Origin: a virus
Strand: one strand, 5' to 3'
DNA length: 35,718 nucleotides
Virus record (IMG/VR): IMGVR_UViG_3300032753_001022
Coordinates: 1-35,718 of that record
This document shows positions 24,858-32,329 of this stretch, piece by piece (positions within the stretch are counted from its first letter, which is position 1; every line of letters begins with the position of its first letter). Below the pieces are notes generated by a model. It ran no database searches, was not told the DNA's origin, and saw only the letters and a list, made by a program, of their open reading frames with translations. Made by a program: the position numbers and the translations under genes.

Positions 24858-25701
24858 AGCTAAAAAGTTCACGGGCACTTTTTGTAACCCCAGAAATAAT
24901 TTTATCTTGATACTGCGCTAGGTTGTCTACTACTGTACGTGGAAAGTAATCATCAACTGCAACTGGTGTAAACGGCCTAGGGTCTTGTGGATTGAATCCA
25001 ACCCCACGTGCGATCATAGCATCCACATCAATGTTGCTTAATACTTGATCATTGTTTAATTCTGTGTGTGCAAAACTACGAATTTTATTCTTAACAAACT
25101 CTGTATCGCCTAGGTAGGTAAAATGCCATCCTGCATGTTCGTACATACGGATAGTGTCATCTTCATAATTCATCGGTAACTGTGTTAAATTAAATCTAGT
25201 TCCACGGAAAGCATCTGGTGCTTCTAAGAACTTACGTCGGCAAGCAACTGTCCATACGTGATAACTTTCATTATTATTAACTAGCATATAGTTAAGTTTG
25301 AAATTAAAATACGGCATACGGAATCCCATGATATCTTTAGGATTAGCTCGTATGTGATCAATTGTTTCTGGACGTAAAATTTCGTCTGCATCACCAATGA
25401 TACAAATATCTTCCGGGTCTGCTCCATCTAGTCCACGCATGATAGCATTGCGTTGGAAGATATCATTTACCCAAGCATCTGGATCGCCGGGCGCATCATC
25501 AACAACAACGTGAATCATTTTGTCATGATACTGAGCATACCGATCCCAGTTATCTTTAAGGAATAACTGCTTAGGAGTACTTTGGAAAGTAGTAGTTGCT
25601 TCTACAATAACAAAGTGATCAACATGATTGTATAACTCTGCTAAACGTAGGTCTAGTAAATCTAATTCATTGTAAAAGGGAAAGCAATCGTATATTTTCA
25701 T
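24856..25701 (-). CDS. Glycosyltransferase family 17
   Basis: A 281-residue protein of the GT17 family (N-acetylglucosaminyltransferase type). Key parts are the opening YDCFPFYNELDLLDLRL, the metal-binding GDADEI (about 102-107), MGFRMPYFNFKLNYM and AGWHFTYLG. Members transfer GlcNAc to mannose-containing glycans in eukaryotes and to unknown acceptors in bacteria and large viruses. It shares four bases with the FkbM-type methyltransferase upstream. Confidence 0.85.
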   Translation of the reverse strand: MKIYDCFPFYNELDLLDLRLAELYNHVDHFVIVEATTTFQSTPKQLFLKDNWDRYAQYHDKMIHVVVDDAPGDPDAWVNDIFQRNAIMRGLDGADPEDICIIGDADEILRPETIDHIRANPKDIMGFRMPYFNFKLNYMLVNNNESYHVWTVACRRKFLEAPDAFRGTRFNLTQLPMNYEDDTIRMYEHAGWHFTYLGDTEFVKNKIRSFAHTELNNDQVLSNIDVDAMIARGVGFNPQDPRPFTPVAVDDYFPRTVVDNLAQYQDKIISGVTKSARELFS

Positions 25702-26402
25702 TGTCTCTGGAATATTAAGTTTACATCTGTTTCTGCTACTAAATTATAATTGTTAGCAAGCATAAAGTCAATGATACTTTGCGTACTACCCGGACTATAA
25801 TCTTCACTTGGTTCTACAATAAGAATAAATGGTTTGTATTTTACCCAATCAATATCTTGTAGAATACGCAAGTCATATCCTTCGACGTCTACACTTAACA
25901 AAATCATTTCTGAATCTGCACGTGCTAATACTTCGTTGGCCCTGATAGTCGGTACTGTAATCTTTTCATCGATTCCTGGTGTTCTAATTGAAACAAATTT
26001 ATCATCTAGACTGCTTGTTTCATTATTGGCACTAATGTAAAAGTCTACCGTGGGCTCGTCTGTGTCAACTACTGCCGCTTGAATAATAATATCCCCACGG
26101 CGGAATTGTTGCAACGCCGGAATCAATTTTGGATTTGCTTCTACTAGGAATGCTTGTATTCCAAACTTTTCTTTTAGTAAATAACTACTACTTGTGCATA
26201 CAGGATGATTAGCACCGATTTCCACAAAAGCGATAGATTCAGGACTTCCGTGTATTTTTACGTGTGCCCGTAATAATCCTTCGACTATAATGTCCTCATA
26301 GCATTGACTATAGGTTGCTGTTAAGTATGCAGGTATGTTTGGGTTCGGCATACCTGTTTCTAGTATACGCTGGTATACAAAACTATTAACTATTTTATCC
26401 AT
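25698..26402 (-). CDS. FkbM-family methyltransferase
   Basis: About 234 residues from the ATG at 26402, which sits in the stop region of the upstream gene; a longer frame reaches 26441 but lies inside that gene. The SAM-binding motif is FVEIGANHP, followed by FLVEANPKLIPALQQ and the SVDVEGYDLRIL segment that defines the FkbM family. FkbM enzymes O-methylate sugars or other hydroxyls. It is central in the glycan operon, so O-methylation of a surface sugar is the likely job. Confidence 0.85.
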   Translation of the reverse strand: MDKIVNSFVYQRILETGMPNPNIPAYLTATYSQCYEDIIVEGLLRAHVKIHGSPESIAFVEIGANHPVCTSSSYLLKEKFGIQAFLVEANPKLIPALQQFRRGDIIIQAAVVDTDEPTVDFYISANNETSSLDDKFVSIRTPGIDEKITVPTIRANEVLARADSEMILLSVDVEGYDLRILQDIDWVKYKPFILIVEPSEDYSPGSTQSIIDFMLANNYNLVAETDVNLIFQRQ

Positions 26403-27750
26403 TTGTAAATTGATCCAAGTAGGTTGTTTCTTGATTAACAAAGTCGCCTAATAGTGCATACAAATCTGTACGAACACATAAGCTACTTGTGCAATATCGG
26501 AAAAACTCTATAAGCTGATCATGAGGTAGGCCAGCAAGTTCATTCTTAATTGCTTGTTTATATATACTAGACAATGCTACCGCTTGATATACAGGACGGT
26601 GTATAGCATTAACAATGTCTTTATCTAGTTCGGGAGTACCAAACTCTGCATGGAACATACCATCTGTAAATTGTTCTACACGATTTAAATGTCCGTGATC
26701 GCCGCAATTAAATACTTCTAGCAATAAGTTAGTCTGTCCAATTTCTGTATTAGTAGTAAGGTAGCTAAAGGTTGCAGGTAGAGTTGGCTTAGTAGGAGTG
26801 TAATAACTTTGGTCTGAGTAGATTAATACTTCAACATCAATGGGATCAAGTTTTTGCCATGTGCCGCCAGTGCTTGAAATATCTACTAGAACTGCGTTAG
26901 GCGCACTATGTCTGTGTAAGTATGCTAGAGCTAATGCAGGATCTGTGTAGGCAACCTTGCGTGAGAAAGGTGTATAGTAGCTTAGTTCAAAATACTCATT
27001 GTATATCTTATGTAATAGCTGACAATCTCTGCCAAGGAATACTATGGGACGTGCTTGATATTTTCTATACAGCAACTCACTAGCAATAAACAAAAAAGGT
27101 AAGTTTAAACTGGCAGATAAATCTGAGAATACTTCATTTGTCGCAGAACCACTACGTAACCTCGCTTCTCTTGCAAGTGTGGCAATATTTTTTAAATTAT
27201 TACTAAACAGATCTTGCTCATAGTCGTTAAAGTGTGTGCCTAGATATAGTTCACCGTTGATGTTATGTGCAAGAGCTTGCGCTACATCGCTGTTAGTATG
27301 GTCACCTAGATGTATACCAGGCTTGCAATGTTGCATACGACGCCATATATCCCCGGTGCTTTTGTCGCCGCCACTTTGATATATTGTTACTTGCTTGGTA
27401 AGGCCAATGCTACGTACAAATTGTAAAATAGCACTACCATGCAAATACATATCAGAAATTAGAATGTCTCCATCCTTAACTCTATCTATATTTTTTTGTA
27501 TCGGAAAAGAAGTTTCAATTTCTAGTTCGAGTTCGCGAGTAGCAATAACATTACGCTGGTCTGCGGCGATAGCGTTGGTGTCAACTAGATAATCGTATAT
27601 TTGTTCATACGAACGTCCGCCAGTGTCAGCGGCTTTTCTTTGTTGAACAAAGTCGGGCAAATTAAATTCAGCAGATAGATGATGCCAAATTGGATCGCTA
27701 GTAAAATATCTACGTGCTAGTAGTGTATCAAATACGTCAAACGAATTCAT
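26395..27750 (-). CDS. HAD-type phosphatase fused to a phosphoribosyltransferase-like domain
   Basis: A 451-residue protein. The N-terminal HAD domain has motif I DVFDTLLAR at residues 5-13, motif II ISDMYLHG, and motif IV HLGDHTNSD. The second half includes FLGRDCQLLHKIYNEYF and LVDISSTGGTW, which resembles a PRPP-loop. Fusions of this kind occur in bacterial polysaccharide clusters, where they may make or trim an activated sugar phosphate. It is the second gene of the operon and starts at the stop of the 53-residue gene (TAATG). Confidence 0.75.
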   Translation of the reverse strand: MNSFDVFDTLLARRYFTSDPIWHHLSAEFNLPDFVQQRKAADTGGRSYEQIYDYLVDTNAIAADQRNVIATRELELEIETSFPIQKNIDRVKDGDILISDMYLHGSAILQFVRSIGLTKQVTIYQSGGDKSTGDIWRRMQHCKPGIHLGDHTNSDVAQALAHNINGELYLGTHFNDYEQDLFSNNLKNIATLAREARLRSGSATNEVFSDLSASLNLPFLFIASELLYRKYQARPIVFLGRDCQLLHKIYNEYFELSYYTPFSRKVAYTDPALALAYLHRHSAPNAVLVDISSTGGTWQKLDPIDVEVLIYSDQSYYTPTKPTLPATFSYLTTNTEIGQTNLLLEVFNCGDHGHLNRVEQFTDGMFHAEFGTPELDKDIVNAIHRPVYQAVALSSIYKQAIKNELAGLPHDQLIEFFRYCTSSLCVRTDLYALLGDFVNQETTYLDQFTNG

Positions 27751-27911
27751 TACTCGGCTTCTTGTGTAGTTACTCGTTCACCTAGGTATTGTTTAACAAC
27801 TCGCACAAGTTTACGTTCTGTATCGTAAACAAATTCTTTAGCATCTTCTTCAGTGGTAACTACTAAGATAAAGCCATTTGCGGCACGACGGATTTCTAAT
27901 GATTCAAACAT
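27750..27911 (-). CDS. 53-residue small protein at head of glycan operon
   Basis: A short frame reading MFESLEIRRAANGFILVV through YLGERVTTQEAE. A GGAG site lies upstream, and the stop overlaps the ATG of the HAD gene (TAATG). A strong sigma-70 promoter precedes it directly, so it is the first gene of the operon. It looks like a small beta-hairpin plus helix. Function unknown. Confidence 0.75.
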   Translation of the reverse strand: MFESLEIRRAANGFILVVTTEEDAKEFVYDTERKLVRVVKQYLGERVTTQEAE

Positions 27912-27943
27912 TGTAATACTCCAATAGGGGTTAACTAGTAGCT

Positions 27944-27972
27944 AGTATACAGTATCAAGAAATTAAAGTCAA
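27944..27972 (-). promoter_or_regulatory. Sigma-70 promoter of glycan operon
   Basis: TTGACT at 27967-27972, a 17-base spacer, and TATACT at 27944-27949. It starts right after the porin terminator. This early promoter could transcribe the eight or nine following genes down to the groES promoter. Confidence 0.8.
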
Positions 27973-27995
27973 CAAAAAGCCCACCGAAGTGGGCT
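27973..27995 (-). terminator. Rho-independent terminator after porin
   Basis: An AGCCCAC/GTGGGCT stem with a UUCG loop followed by TTTTT on the minus strand. The core CCCACTTCGGTGGG is identical to that of the groEL terminator. Confidence 0.9.
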
Positions 27996-28017
27996 AATTA
28001 TCTATCCAAAATTTGGA

Positions 28018-29196
28018 TTAGAATGTATGACGTACACCTAACGCATAGTTGCTACCTGCAAGTGCTGGATTGCTACCTGCTGATGCCACGCTTGATGTTT
28101 GTGTCTGACCATAGATAGCATACAAGTTTGTACGCTTGCTTAGCCAGTAGTTAGAACCAAGTTGAAATGCTGTAAAATTAGCAACTGGTTGGCCTACGCC
28201 AAACGCTGTTACTTTACCTAAGCCGCCTGATAACCATGCATCAATATTTGGTGTAATGTTACCACGGATACCAATTTGTTCAGCTTTACGTTGAGCATAG
28301 TAACCTGTGTTCAAAGTATCAGTAGCTTTACGGTTGATGTATTGAGCGTAGGCCTTCAAGATACCAAAGTCATATGTTGCAGCAACGTATGTTTGATTGT
28401 CTTGTGTATTTGTTCCGCCTGCGGCACCAGTCCACAATGCAGGAGCAGGTGTTGTTAACGTAGCTGCTGACTGGAAACTCTTAAGAGCTTGGTAGTTAGC
28501 TGTTACTAATAACTTTTCCCATTCGTAGTTAGCACCTAAGCCCCAACCACTTGCATTGTTAGTACCACCAGAAGTAGAACTAGTTTGTGTTGCATTTTGA
28601 TTGTTTACAACCAGCAACGCAGTACCAGTAAACCCTTCAAAGTTACTAGTTGTTGCTGTTAACGAATTTGAAACACGAACTGTAAATGCATCGCTTGAAC
28701 TAGAGCTAGAAGTGCTGTTAGCATATGGGCCAGATCCACTATTGCCGTTACTTTGTGGATTCGATGCATAGATCGCATCGCCGACTAAGTTGTTCATTTG
28801 ACCTGCATCTGTTAATGCTACTGCATTAAAGATCGGGGTGTACTGAGTACCCACTGCAACTTGACCAATACCGTTTTGACGGAAGCCAACAAATGATTGA
28901 CGATTGTTAAATGTACTTGCGGTTGAGTCAGACGGATTTAATCCTGTCTCAACAGTAAAGATTGCACTTAATCCGCCGCCTAAATCTTCACTGCCTTTAA
29001 AGCCTAATCGACTCGATTGTTCGGCACTATTCCCAAAGGCATTTGTATTTTGACTTGATGTAGCCGAAGTACCAACGCCCTTATAGTTAGTACCAATATA
29101 ACCTACGTCTAACAAACCGTACACGGTTACGTTTGATTGGGCTTGCGCGAGGCTAAACCCAGTTACTGCTAATAGAGCTATTAATAGCTTTTTCAT
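28018..29196 (-). CDS. Outer-membrane porin, Burkholderiales type
   Basis: A complete 392-residue porin. It opens with a signal peptide (MKKLLIALLAVTGFSLAQA) that would be cut before QSNVTVYG. The mature part begins TVYGLLDVGY, the hallmark of Burkholderiales general porins, and shows LGFKGSEDLGGGL and the C-terminal strand ending in Phe (YALGVRHTF) needed for insertion by the BAM machinery. Serine-rich loop segments around residue 165 could be surface-exposed. It has an AAAGGAG site, its own promoter and a terminator, so it is a self-contained unit. A 16-strand trimeric channel is expected from the family. Confidence 0.92.
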   Translation of the reverse strand: MKKLLIALLAVTGFSLAQAQSNVTVYGLLDVGYIGTNYKGVGTSATSSQNTNAFGNSAEQSSRLGFKGSEDLGGGLSAIFTVETGLNPSDSTASTFNNRQSFVGFRQNGIGQVAVGTQYTPIFNAVALTDAGQMNNLVGDAIYASNPQSNGNSGSGPYANSTSSSSSSDAFTVRVSNSLTATTSNFEGFTGTALLVVNNQNATQTSSTSGGTNNASGWGLGANYEWEKLLVTANYQALKSFQSAATLTTPAPALWTGAAGGTNTQDNQTYVAATYDFGILKAYAQYINRKATDTLNTGYYAQRKAEQIGIRGNITPNIDAWLSGGLGKVTAFGVGQPVANFTAFQLGSNYWLSKRTNLYAIYGQTQTSSVASAGSNPALAGSNYALGVRHTF

Positions 29197-29253
29197 TTTA
29201 CTTCTCCTTTTTAATTATTGTACAACGGGTAATAGTGTAATACTATTAAATTG

Positions 29254-29283
29254 ATATTAACATATATTTAGAGTATATGTCAA
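29254..29283 (-). promoter_or_regulatory. Probable sigma-70 promoter of porin
   Basis: TTGACA at 29278-29283, an 18-base spacer, and TAATAT at 29254-29259, giving a leader of about 50 bases. The -10 box is less perfect than the others and several AT-rich alternatives lie close by. Confidence 0.55.
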
Positions 29284-29303
29284 ATGGTAAACTACAGATG
29301 TAT

Positions 29304-29834
29304 TTAACTTTGGATTACTTCTACACCAGATTTTCGTAGGAAATCAAGTCCTGTAGACTCACGATAACTATTCCGATAGTAAACAGTAGAAATGCCACTT
29401 TGGTATATAAGTTTGGCACAATCCATACAAGGAGCGTGAGTAACAAATAAACTAGCATCAAGACCACTTTCGTTTGATTTTGCCAGTTTCGCAATGGCGT
29501 TGGTTTCAGCATGAAGTACCTCAGGTTTTGTTTTAAGTCTGAATCGACGTGTATGTGTCCATACTGTATCGTCACTTTGCGTTTCATGGACTAATTCTTC
29601 GTGTGGCCAACTTTCCTGAATTTCCTCTGGAGCTAACCAACCGCCCTCGTCACCGCTTGAATATTCTTTATTCTCACAGTCGTTGTCCCAGCCCGAAGGC
29701 ATACCATTATATCCAATACTAATAATGCGATCATCCTTGACCACAATAGCACCTACATGCAATCTACGTGCATGACTAAGCTCTGCGAATGTTTCCGCAG
29801 TCTTCATATAGGCTTGTGCTAACTTTGGCTTCAT
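29304..29834 (-). CDS. cd: dCMP deaminase
   Basis: A 176-residue zinc enzyme that turns dCMP into dUMP, feeding thymidylate synthesis for phage DNA. The catalytic HAE motif is at 108-110 and the zinc ligands PCMDC at 135-139. The N-terminal half has the GYNGMPSGWDNDC segment typical of phage dCMP deaminases. An acidic insert of about 45 residues lies between residues 53 and 100. It shares four bases with the basic protein upstream. Confidence 0.92.
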   Translation of the reverse strand: MKPKLAQAYMKTAETFAELSHARRLHVGAIVVKDDRIISIGYNGMPSGWDNDCENKEYSSGDEGGWLAPEEIQESWPHEELVHETQSDDTVWTHTRRFRLKTKPEVLHAETNAIAKLAKSNESGLDASLFVTHAPCMDCAKLIYQSGISTVYYRNSYRESTGLDFLRKSGVEVIQS

Positions 29835-30130
29835 CTGCCGCGTCCTGCTGATTTTTTTGTTGGTTTGTTTGTGCTGACTTGTGGACCAGATTTGGCCTTT
29901 TGCACTTGTGCCGTTGTAGTACTAGGCACTTTTGGATTGGCTGCTATAGCCTTGGCGGCATTGGCCGCATTGATAAAAGGATTCTTAGATTTTTTAGCTT
30001 CTTCTGCCATTTCTTTTCTCGCTAGTTGTTTTTTTTCTATTCGATCTAGTAATGCTAATAGTTCTTCTTTGGTTAGCATCTGACCCCATGTGGTTCTTGG
30101 TTTAATAGGTTCAGGTTTTTTCTTTGACAT
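29831..30130 (-). CDS. Basic Lys/Ala-rich small protein
   Basis: Ninety-nine residues from the ATG at 30130; the longer frame to 30178 would run into the threonine tRNA. It begins MSKKKPEPIKPRTTWGQML, then a helix rich in Lys and Glu, an Ala-rich segment and a basic tail ending KKSAGRGR. Such composition suggests nucleic-acid binding, but no fold is recognised. No clear ribosome site lies before it. It is coupled to the deaminase gene by an ATGA overlap. Confidence 0.55.
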   Translation of the reverse strand: MSKKKPEPIKPRTTWGQMLTKEELLALLDRIEKKQLARKEMAEEAKKSKNPFINAANAAKAIAANPKVPSTTTAQVQKAKSGPQVSTNKPTKKSAGRGR

Positions 30131-30139
30131 TGAATTATT

Positions 30140-30215
30140 TGGTGCCCCCACCATGATTCGAACACGGGACATCAGCATTACAAATGTTGCGCTCTACCAG
30201 CTGAGCTATAAGGGC
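30140..30215 (-). tRNA. tRNA-Thr (UGU)
   Basis: A 76-base cloverleaf with encoded CCA. The acceptor arm is GCCCTTA against TGGGGGC, the T-loop is TTCGAAT, and the anticodon loop is TTTGTAA with anticodon UGU, which reads ACA. One A-C mismatch lies in the middle of the anticodon stem (A29 opposite C41). It lies ten bases before the basic protein ATG. Confidence 0.92.
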
Positions 30216-30238
30216 ATTAAAACTATATTGTACTTATT

Positions 30239-30751
30239 TCACTTGGCATTGTCAAGTAAATATTTTGCTACTCTATCTGGACCTAATCTAAAATATTGAT
30301 ATACAGGTTTACAATAAAGTTTAAATGGCATGTTGGGTATTAACGGATTATTAAATAATTTTTCCGGAACACCATCGTTTAAAACAATAACGTATTGCCA
30401 TAAATGCGATAACTCATTGAGATCTTTTGATGATTCTGCATAGTCTTTAACTAGTGCAGTGAATTGCATTGTTGTATCTACCAACGGCATAATATGCGGG
30501 CCGTGATATTCAACATAGGGAATTAAAAATGAAGTATCACTTACTACACAGATTTGGTCTACACCGGCATTACTTAATTCTTTGTAAGCTGTTTCGTATC
30601 TCTTTATCTGGTCCCACGAATTTACATTTGCCGGCAAGGGTAAAGAAAAGACTACTGTTCTGCGGCCAGCAAAAAGATCTGCATAATCATTACAATTGTG
30701 CAGTCCTTTAAATTTTACAGTTTTTAGTTGTTGTTGAAAATCAATTACCAT
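30239..30751 (-). CDS. Peroxiredoxin-5-like protein lacking the peroxidatic Cys
   Basis: A 170-residue protein whose fold resembles Prx5. DLFAGRRTVVFSLPLPA matches the core strand and the start of the active-site loop, YETAYKELSNAGVDQICVVS matches the next helix and strand, and MPLVDTTMQFT and VIVLNDGVPEKLF match later strands. The loop that normally holds the peroxidatic Cys (P-T-x-x-C) reads PANVNSW, so the enzyme should not act as a normal peroxidase. Its role could be structural or regulatory. It ends close to the tRNA-Thr gene. Confidence 0.6.
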   Translation of the reverse strand: MVIDFQQQLKTVKFKGLHNCNDYADLFAGRRTVVFSLPLPANVNSWDQIKRYETAYKELSNAGVDQICVVSDTSFLIPYVEYHGPHIMPLVDTTMQFTALVKDYAESSKDLNELSHLWQYVIVLNDGVPEKLFNNPLIPNMPFKLYCKPVYQYFRLGPDRVAKYLLDNAK

Positions 30752-30755
30752 TTAA

Positions 30756-31739
30756 TTACGATTTGATAATACCGTCCAGTAATCCAGGTTGGAAGAAATG
30801 TTGATATTTGTCATACAAGGGAGCAGTTAGTTCTTTGAACTTAGCTGTATCAACATCACTTAGTTCTTGATAAGTAACACCGATATCGTCATGATTATCT
30901 TTAGCAGCAAATTCAACTGAGTCGTCAACTGACCATTGACGTTCTAATTGACTTGCGTACATACTTGCTTCTTCAAACGCTGCTTGATCAACTGCGTCCA
31001 ATGATTCCCAGAATGCTTTACTGATAATAATACTAGTCAGGAACAAACTGTGTTTTGTGTTGATAAGATGCTTCTTATTTGTACCTTGGAATTGTGCTAG
31101 GTAACGTGGAATAGTTGTTTCTAAAAGAGTAGAATTAAAACCTTCTTCTGTAACTTTCTTTACATAATCTCTAATAGAGAAAGATTCAGGAACACCGCCA
31201 AGTGCAAGTACAGTATCAACTGCTACAGGATTTGTATTAATTGCATAGCTTAACCCCTTCATATCACTAATGTCGTTGATCGGAGTTTCTGATACTACAC
31301 AACGGAATCCGCCACTGTAAGTAAATGCCATTCCTTTAGCCGGGCTTGTTTCTTCAATAGTACCCAATAGGCCTTTACCAATTGGTCCTTCAAATACGCG
31401 ACTTGCATGTTCATGATCACGAAATAAGAATGGCATTTCAAGTGCCCAAAAATCTGTATTACACCACATGGCCAATTCATTAATATGAACTTGGCTAATT
31501 TCAATGTTGCCTTGTTCCATTTCGATGATAGGACCGTTATCACGGTAAAAGTTACCTAGGTTGTTTTCGTAGCCAGTAAGTTTAGCTTGCTCAAAATAAT
31601 GGGATGGTGTGAAAATTTCTATTTCAAATTTGCCATCGGTTAATTCAGCAATTTTAGCACTAAACGCTTCAGCTGTACGTAAAAATAGCTTTACAGGTTC
31701 ATGTGCAATTAGCCAGCGGATTTTTGTTGTTTGACTCAT
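30756..31739 (-). CDS. TRAP-type solute-binding protein (DctP-like) without signal peptide
   Basis: A 327-residue DctP-family protein starting at the ATG at 31739, which has a GGAG site. The frame continues to 31829, but that start lies in the 3' arm of the putative RNA and gives no proper signal peptide. Family segments include ALEMPFLFRDHEHASRVFEG, TYSGGFRCVVSE, ISDMKGLSYAINTNPVA and the C-terminal helices (ISKAFWESLDAVDQAAFEEA). Normal family members bind organic acids in the periplasm; this one should stay in the cytoplasm. No TRAP membrane subunits are seen in the window. Confidence 0.8.
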   Translation of the reverse strand: MSQTTKIRWLIAHEPVKLFLRTAEAFSAKIAELTDGKFEIEIFTPSHYFEQAKLTGYENNLGNFYRDNGPIIEMEQGNIEISQVHINELAMWCNTDFWALEMPFLFRDHEHASRVFEGPIGKGLLGTIEETSPAKGMAFTYSGGFRCVVSETPINDISDMKGLSYAINTNPVAVDTVLALGGVPESFSIRDYVKKVTEEGFNSTLLETTIPRYLAQFQGTNKKHLINTKHSLFLTSIIISKAFWESLDAVDQAAFEEASMYASQLERQWSVDDSVEFAAKDNHDDIGVTYQELSDVDTAKFKELTAPLYDKYQHFFQPGLLDGIIKS

Positions 31740-31780
31740 TTGGGGATTCTCCAGTTTCGTGTGATACGATTGTATAGTAT

Positions 31781-31788
31781 TATTTATG
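31781..31788 (-). promoter_or_regulatory. Possible late box CATAAATA before the TRAP gene
   Basis: One mismatch from TATAAATA, 42 bases before the ATG at 31739. The distance is longer than at the other late boxes, so the assignment is tentative. Confidence 0.4.
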
Positions 31789-31820
31789 AATCTGAATAAA
31801 ATAACCAAAATATCAATAAA

Positions 31821-32060
31821 TTTGGGCATACTAAAATCTGCTTTTCGACAGTGGACCGCAATGCCAGTCGGGAGCTACCCAACCAATAAGGCTCGCCTTC
31901 GCAGGCTCTTTCACGGGATCTAGCAACACTTTCACAGTTTTAAAATAACTTGTACCCTCGGAAGTATCCGAAATTGCAGTATCAGTGCCACGGGGCCGGT
32001 CCTACGACTGTTACTCATACTCCCACATGTATCAGATGGTCGCCACACCATATGCCCAAA
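31821..32060 (-). ncRNA. Candidate structured RNA 1 (240 nt), closed by a 10-bp stem
   Basis: This stretch lies between a serine tRNA and the TRAP gene, holds no convincing reading frame and looks more GC-rich than its surroundings. TTTGGGCATA at 31821-31830 is a perfect inverted partner of TATGCCCAAA at 32051-32060. Nested inside, 31848-31858 pairs with 31997-32011 over 11 base pairs with a four-base bulge. Hairpins include a GCCT-GCGA-AGGC with a GNRA loop (31895-31906) and TCGGA/TCCGA (31958-31971). A TTGGG/CCCGA hairpin needs G-U pairs only on the minus strand, which favours that sense. The bases 31740-31820 hold only the TRAP leader. Confidence 0.65.
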
Positions 32061-32072
32061 CTTATTGCTACT

Positions 32073-32162
32073 TGGCGGAAGCGGTGAGATTCGAACTCAC
32101 GATACAGTTGCCCGTATGCCTGCTTAGTAGGCAGGTGCCATCGGCCACTCGGCCACGCTTCC
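32073..32162 (-). tRNA. tRNA-Ser with ACU anticodon
   Basis: A 90-base class II tRNA with encoded CCA and discriminator G. The acceptor is GGAAGCG/CGCTTCC, the long variable arm closes with ATAC/GTAT, and the anticodon stem is CCTGC/GCAGG. The loop CTACTAA gives anticodon ACU. Bacterial tRNAs for the AGY serine codons normally carry GCU, so the wobble base is A instead of G. Confidence 0.9.
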
Positions 32163-32169
32163 GTTACTT

Positions 32170-32313
32170 TTATCTTGTTACTTGTCTTACTAACTTATAC
32201 CAATAATACCGTAAACCACGGTATGTAGGGAACCAGTCGAATATATCGCCAGGACCAACTTCTTTAGGAATGTTACCGTATGCTCGATCAATTGTATTTT
32301 TTTGCTTTGACAT
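32170..32313 (-). CDS. 47-residue basic aromatic protein between two tRNAs
   Basis: A short frame from MSKQKNTIDRAYGNIPKE to YWYKLVRQVTR, with a GGGAAAG ribosome site upstream. It fills the space between the leucine and serine tRNAs. The middle (GDIFDWFPTYRGLRYYWY) is strikingly rich in Tyr, Trp and Arg. It could be a small nucleic-acid-binding protein. It is probably real because it spans nearly the whole gap without a stop, but it has no recognised relatives. Confidence 0.5.
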   Translation of the reverse strand: MSKQKNTIDRAYGNIPKEVGPGDIFDWFPTYRGLRYYWYKLVRQVTR

Positions 32314-32329
32314 ACTTTCCCTTTATTAT

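Noticed and set aside
31740-31829. Upstream start giving the TRAP protein 30 more residues
   Set aside because: The extension has no ribosome site, runs into the candidate RNA stem, and lacks a signal-peptide cleavage site; a GGAG site directly precedes the ATG at 31739.
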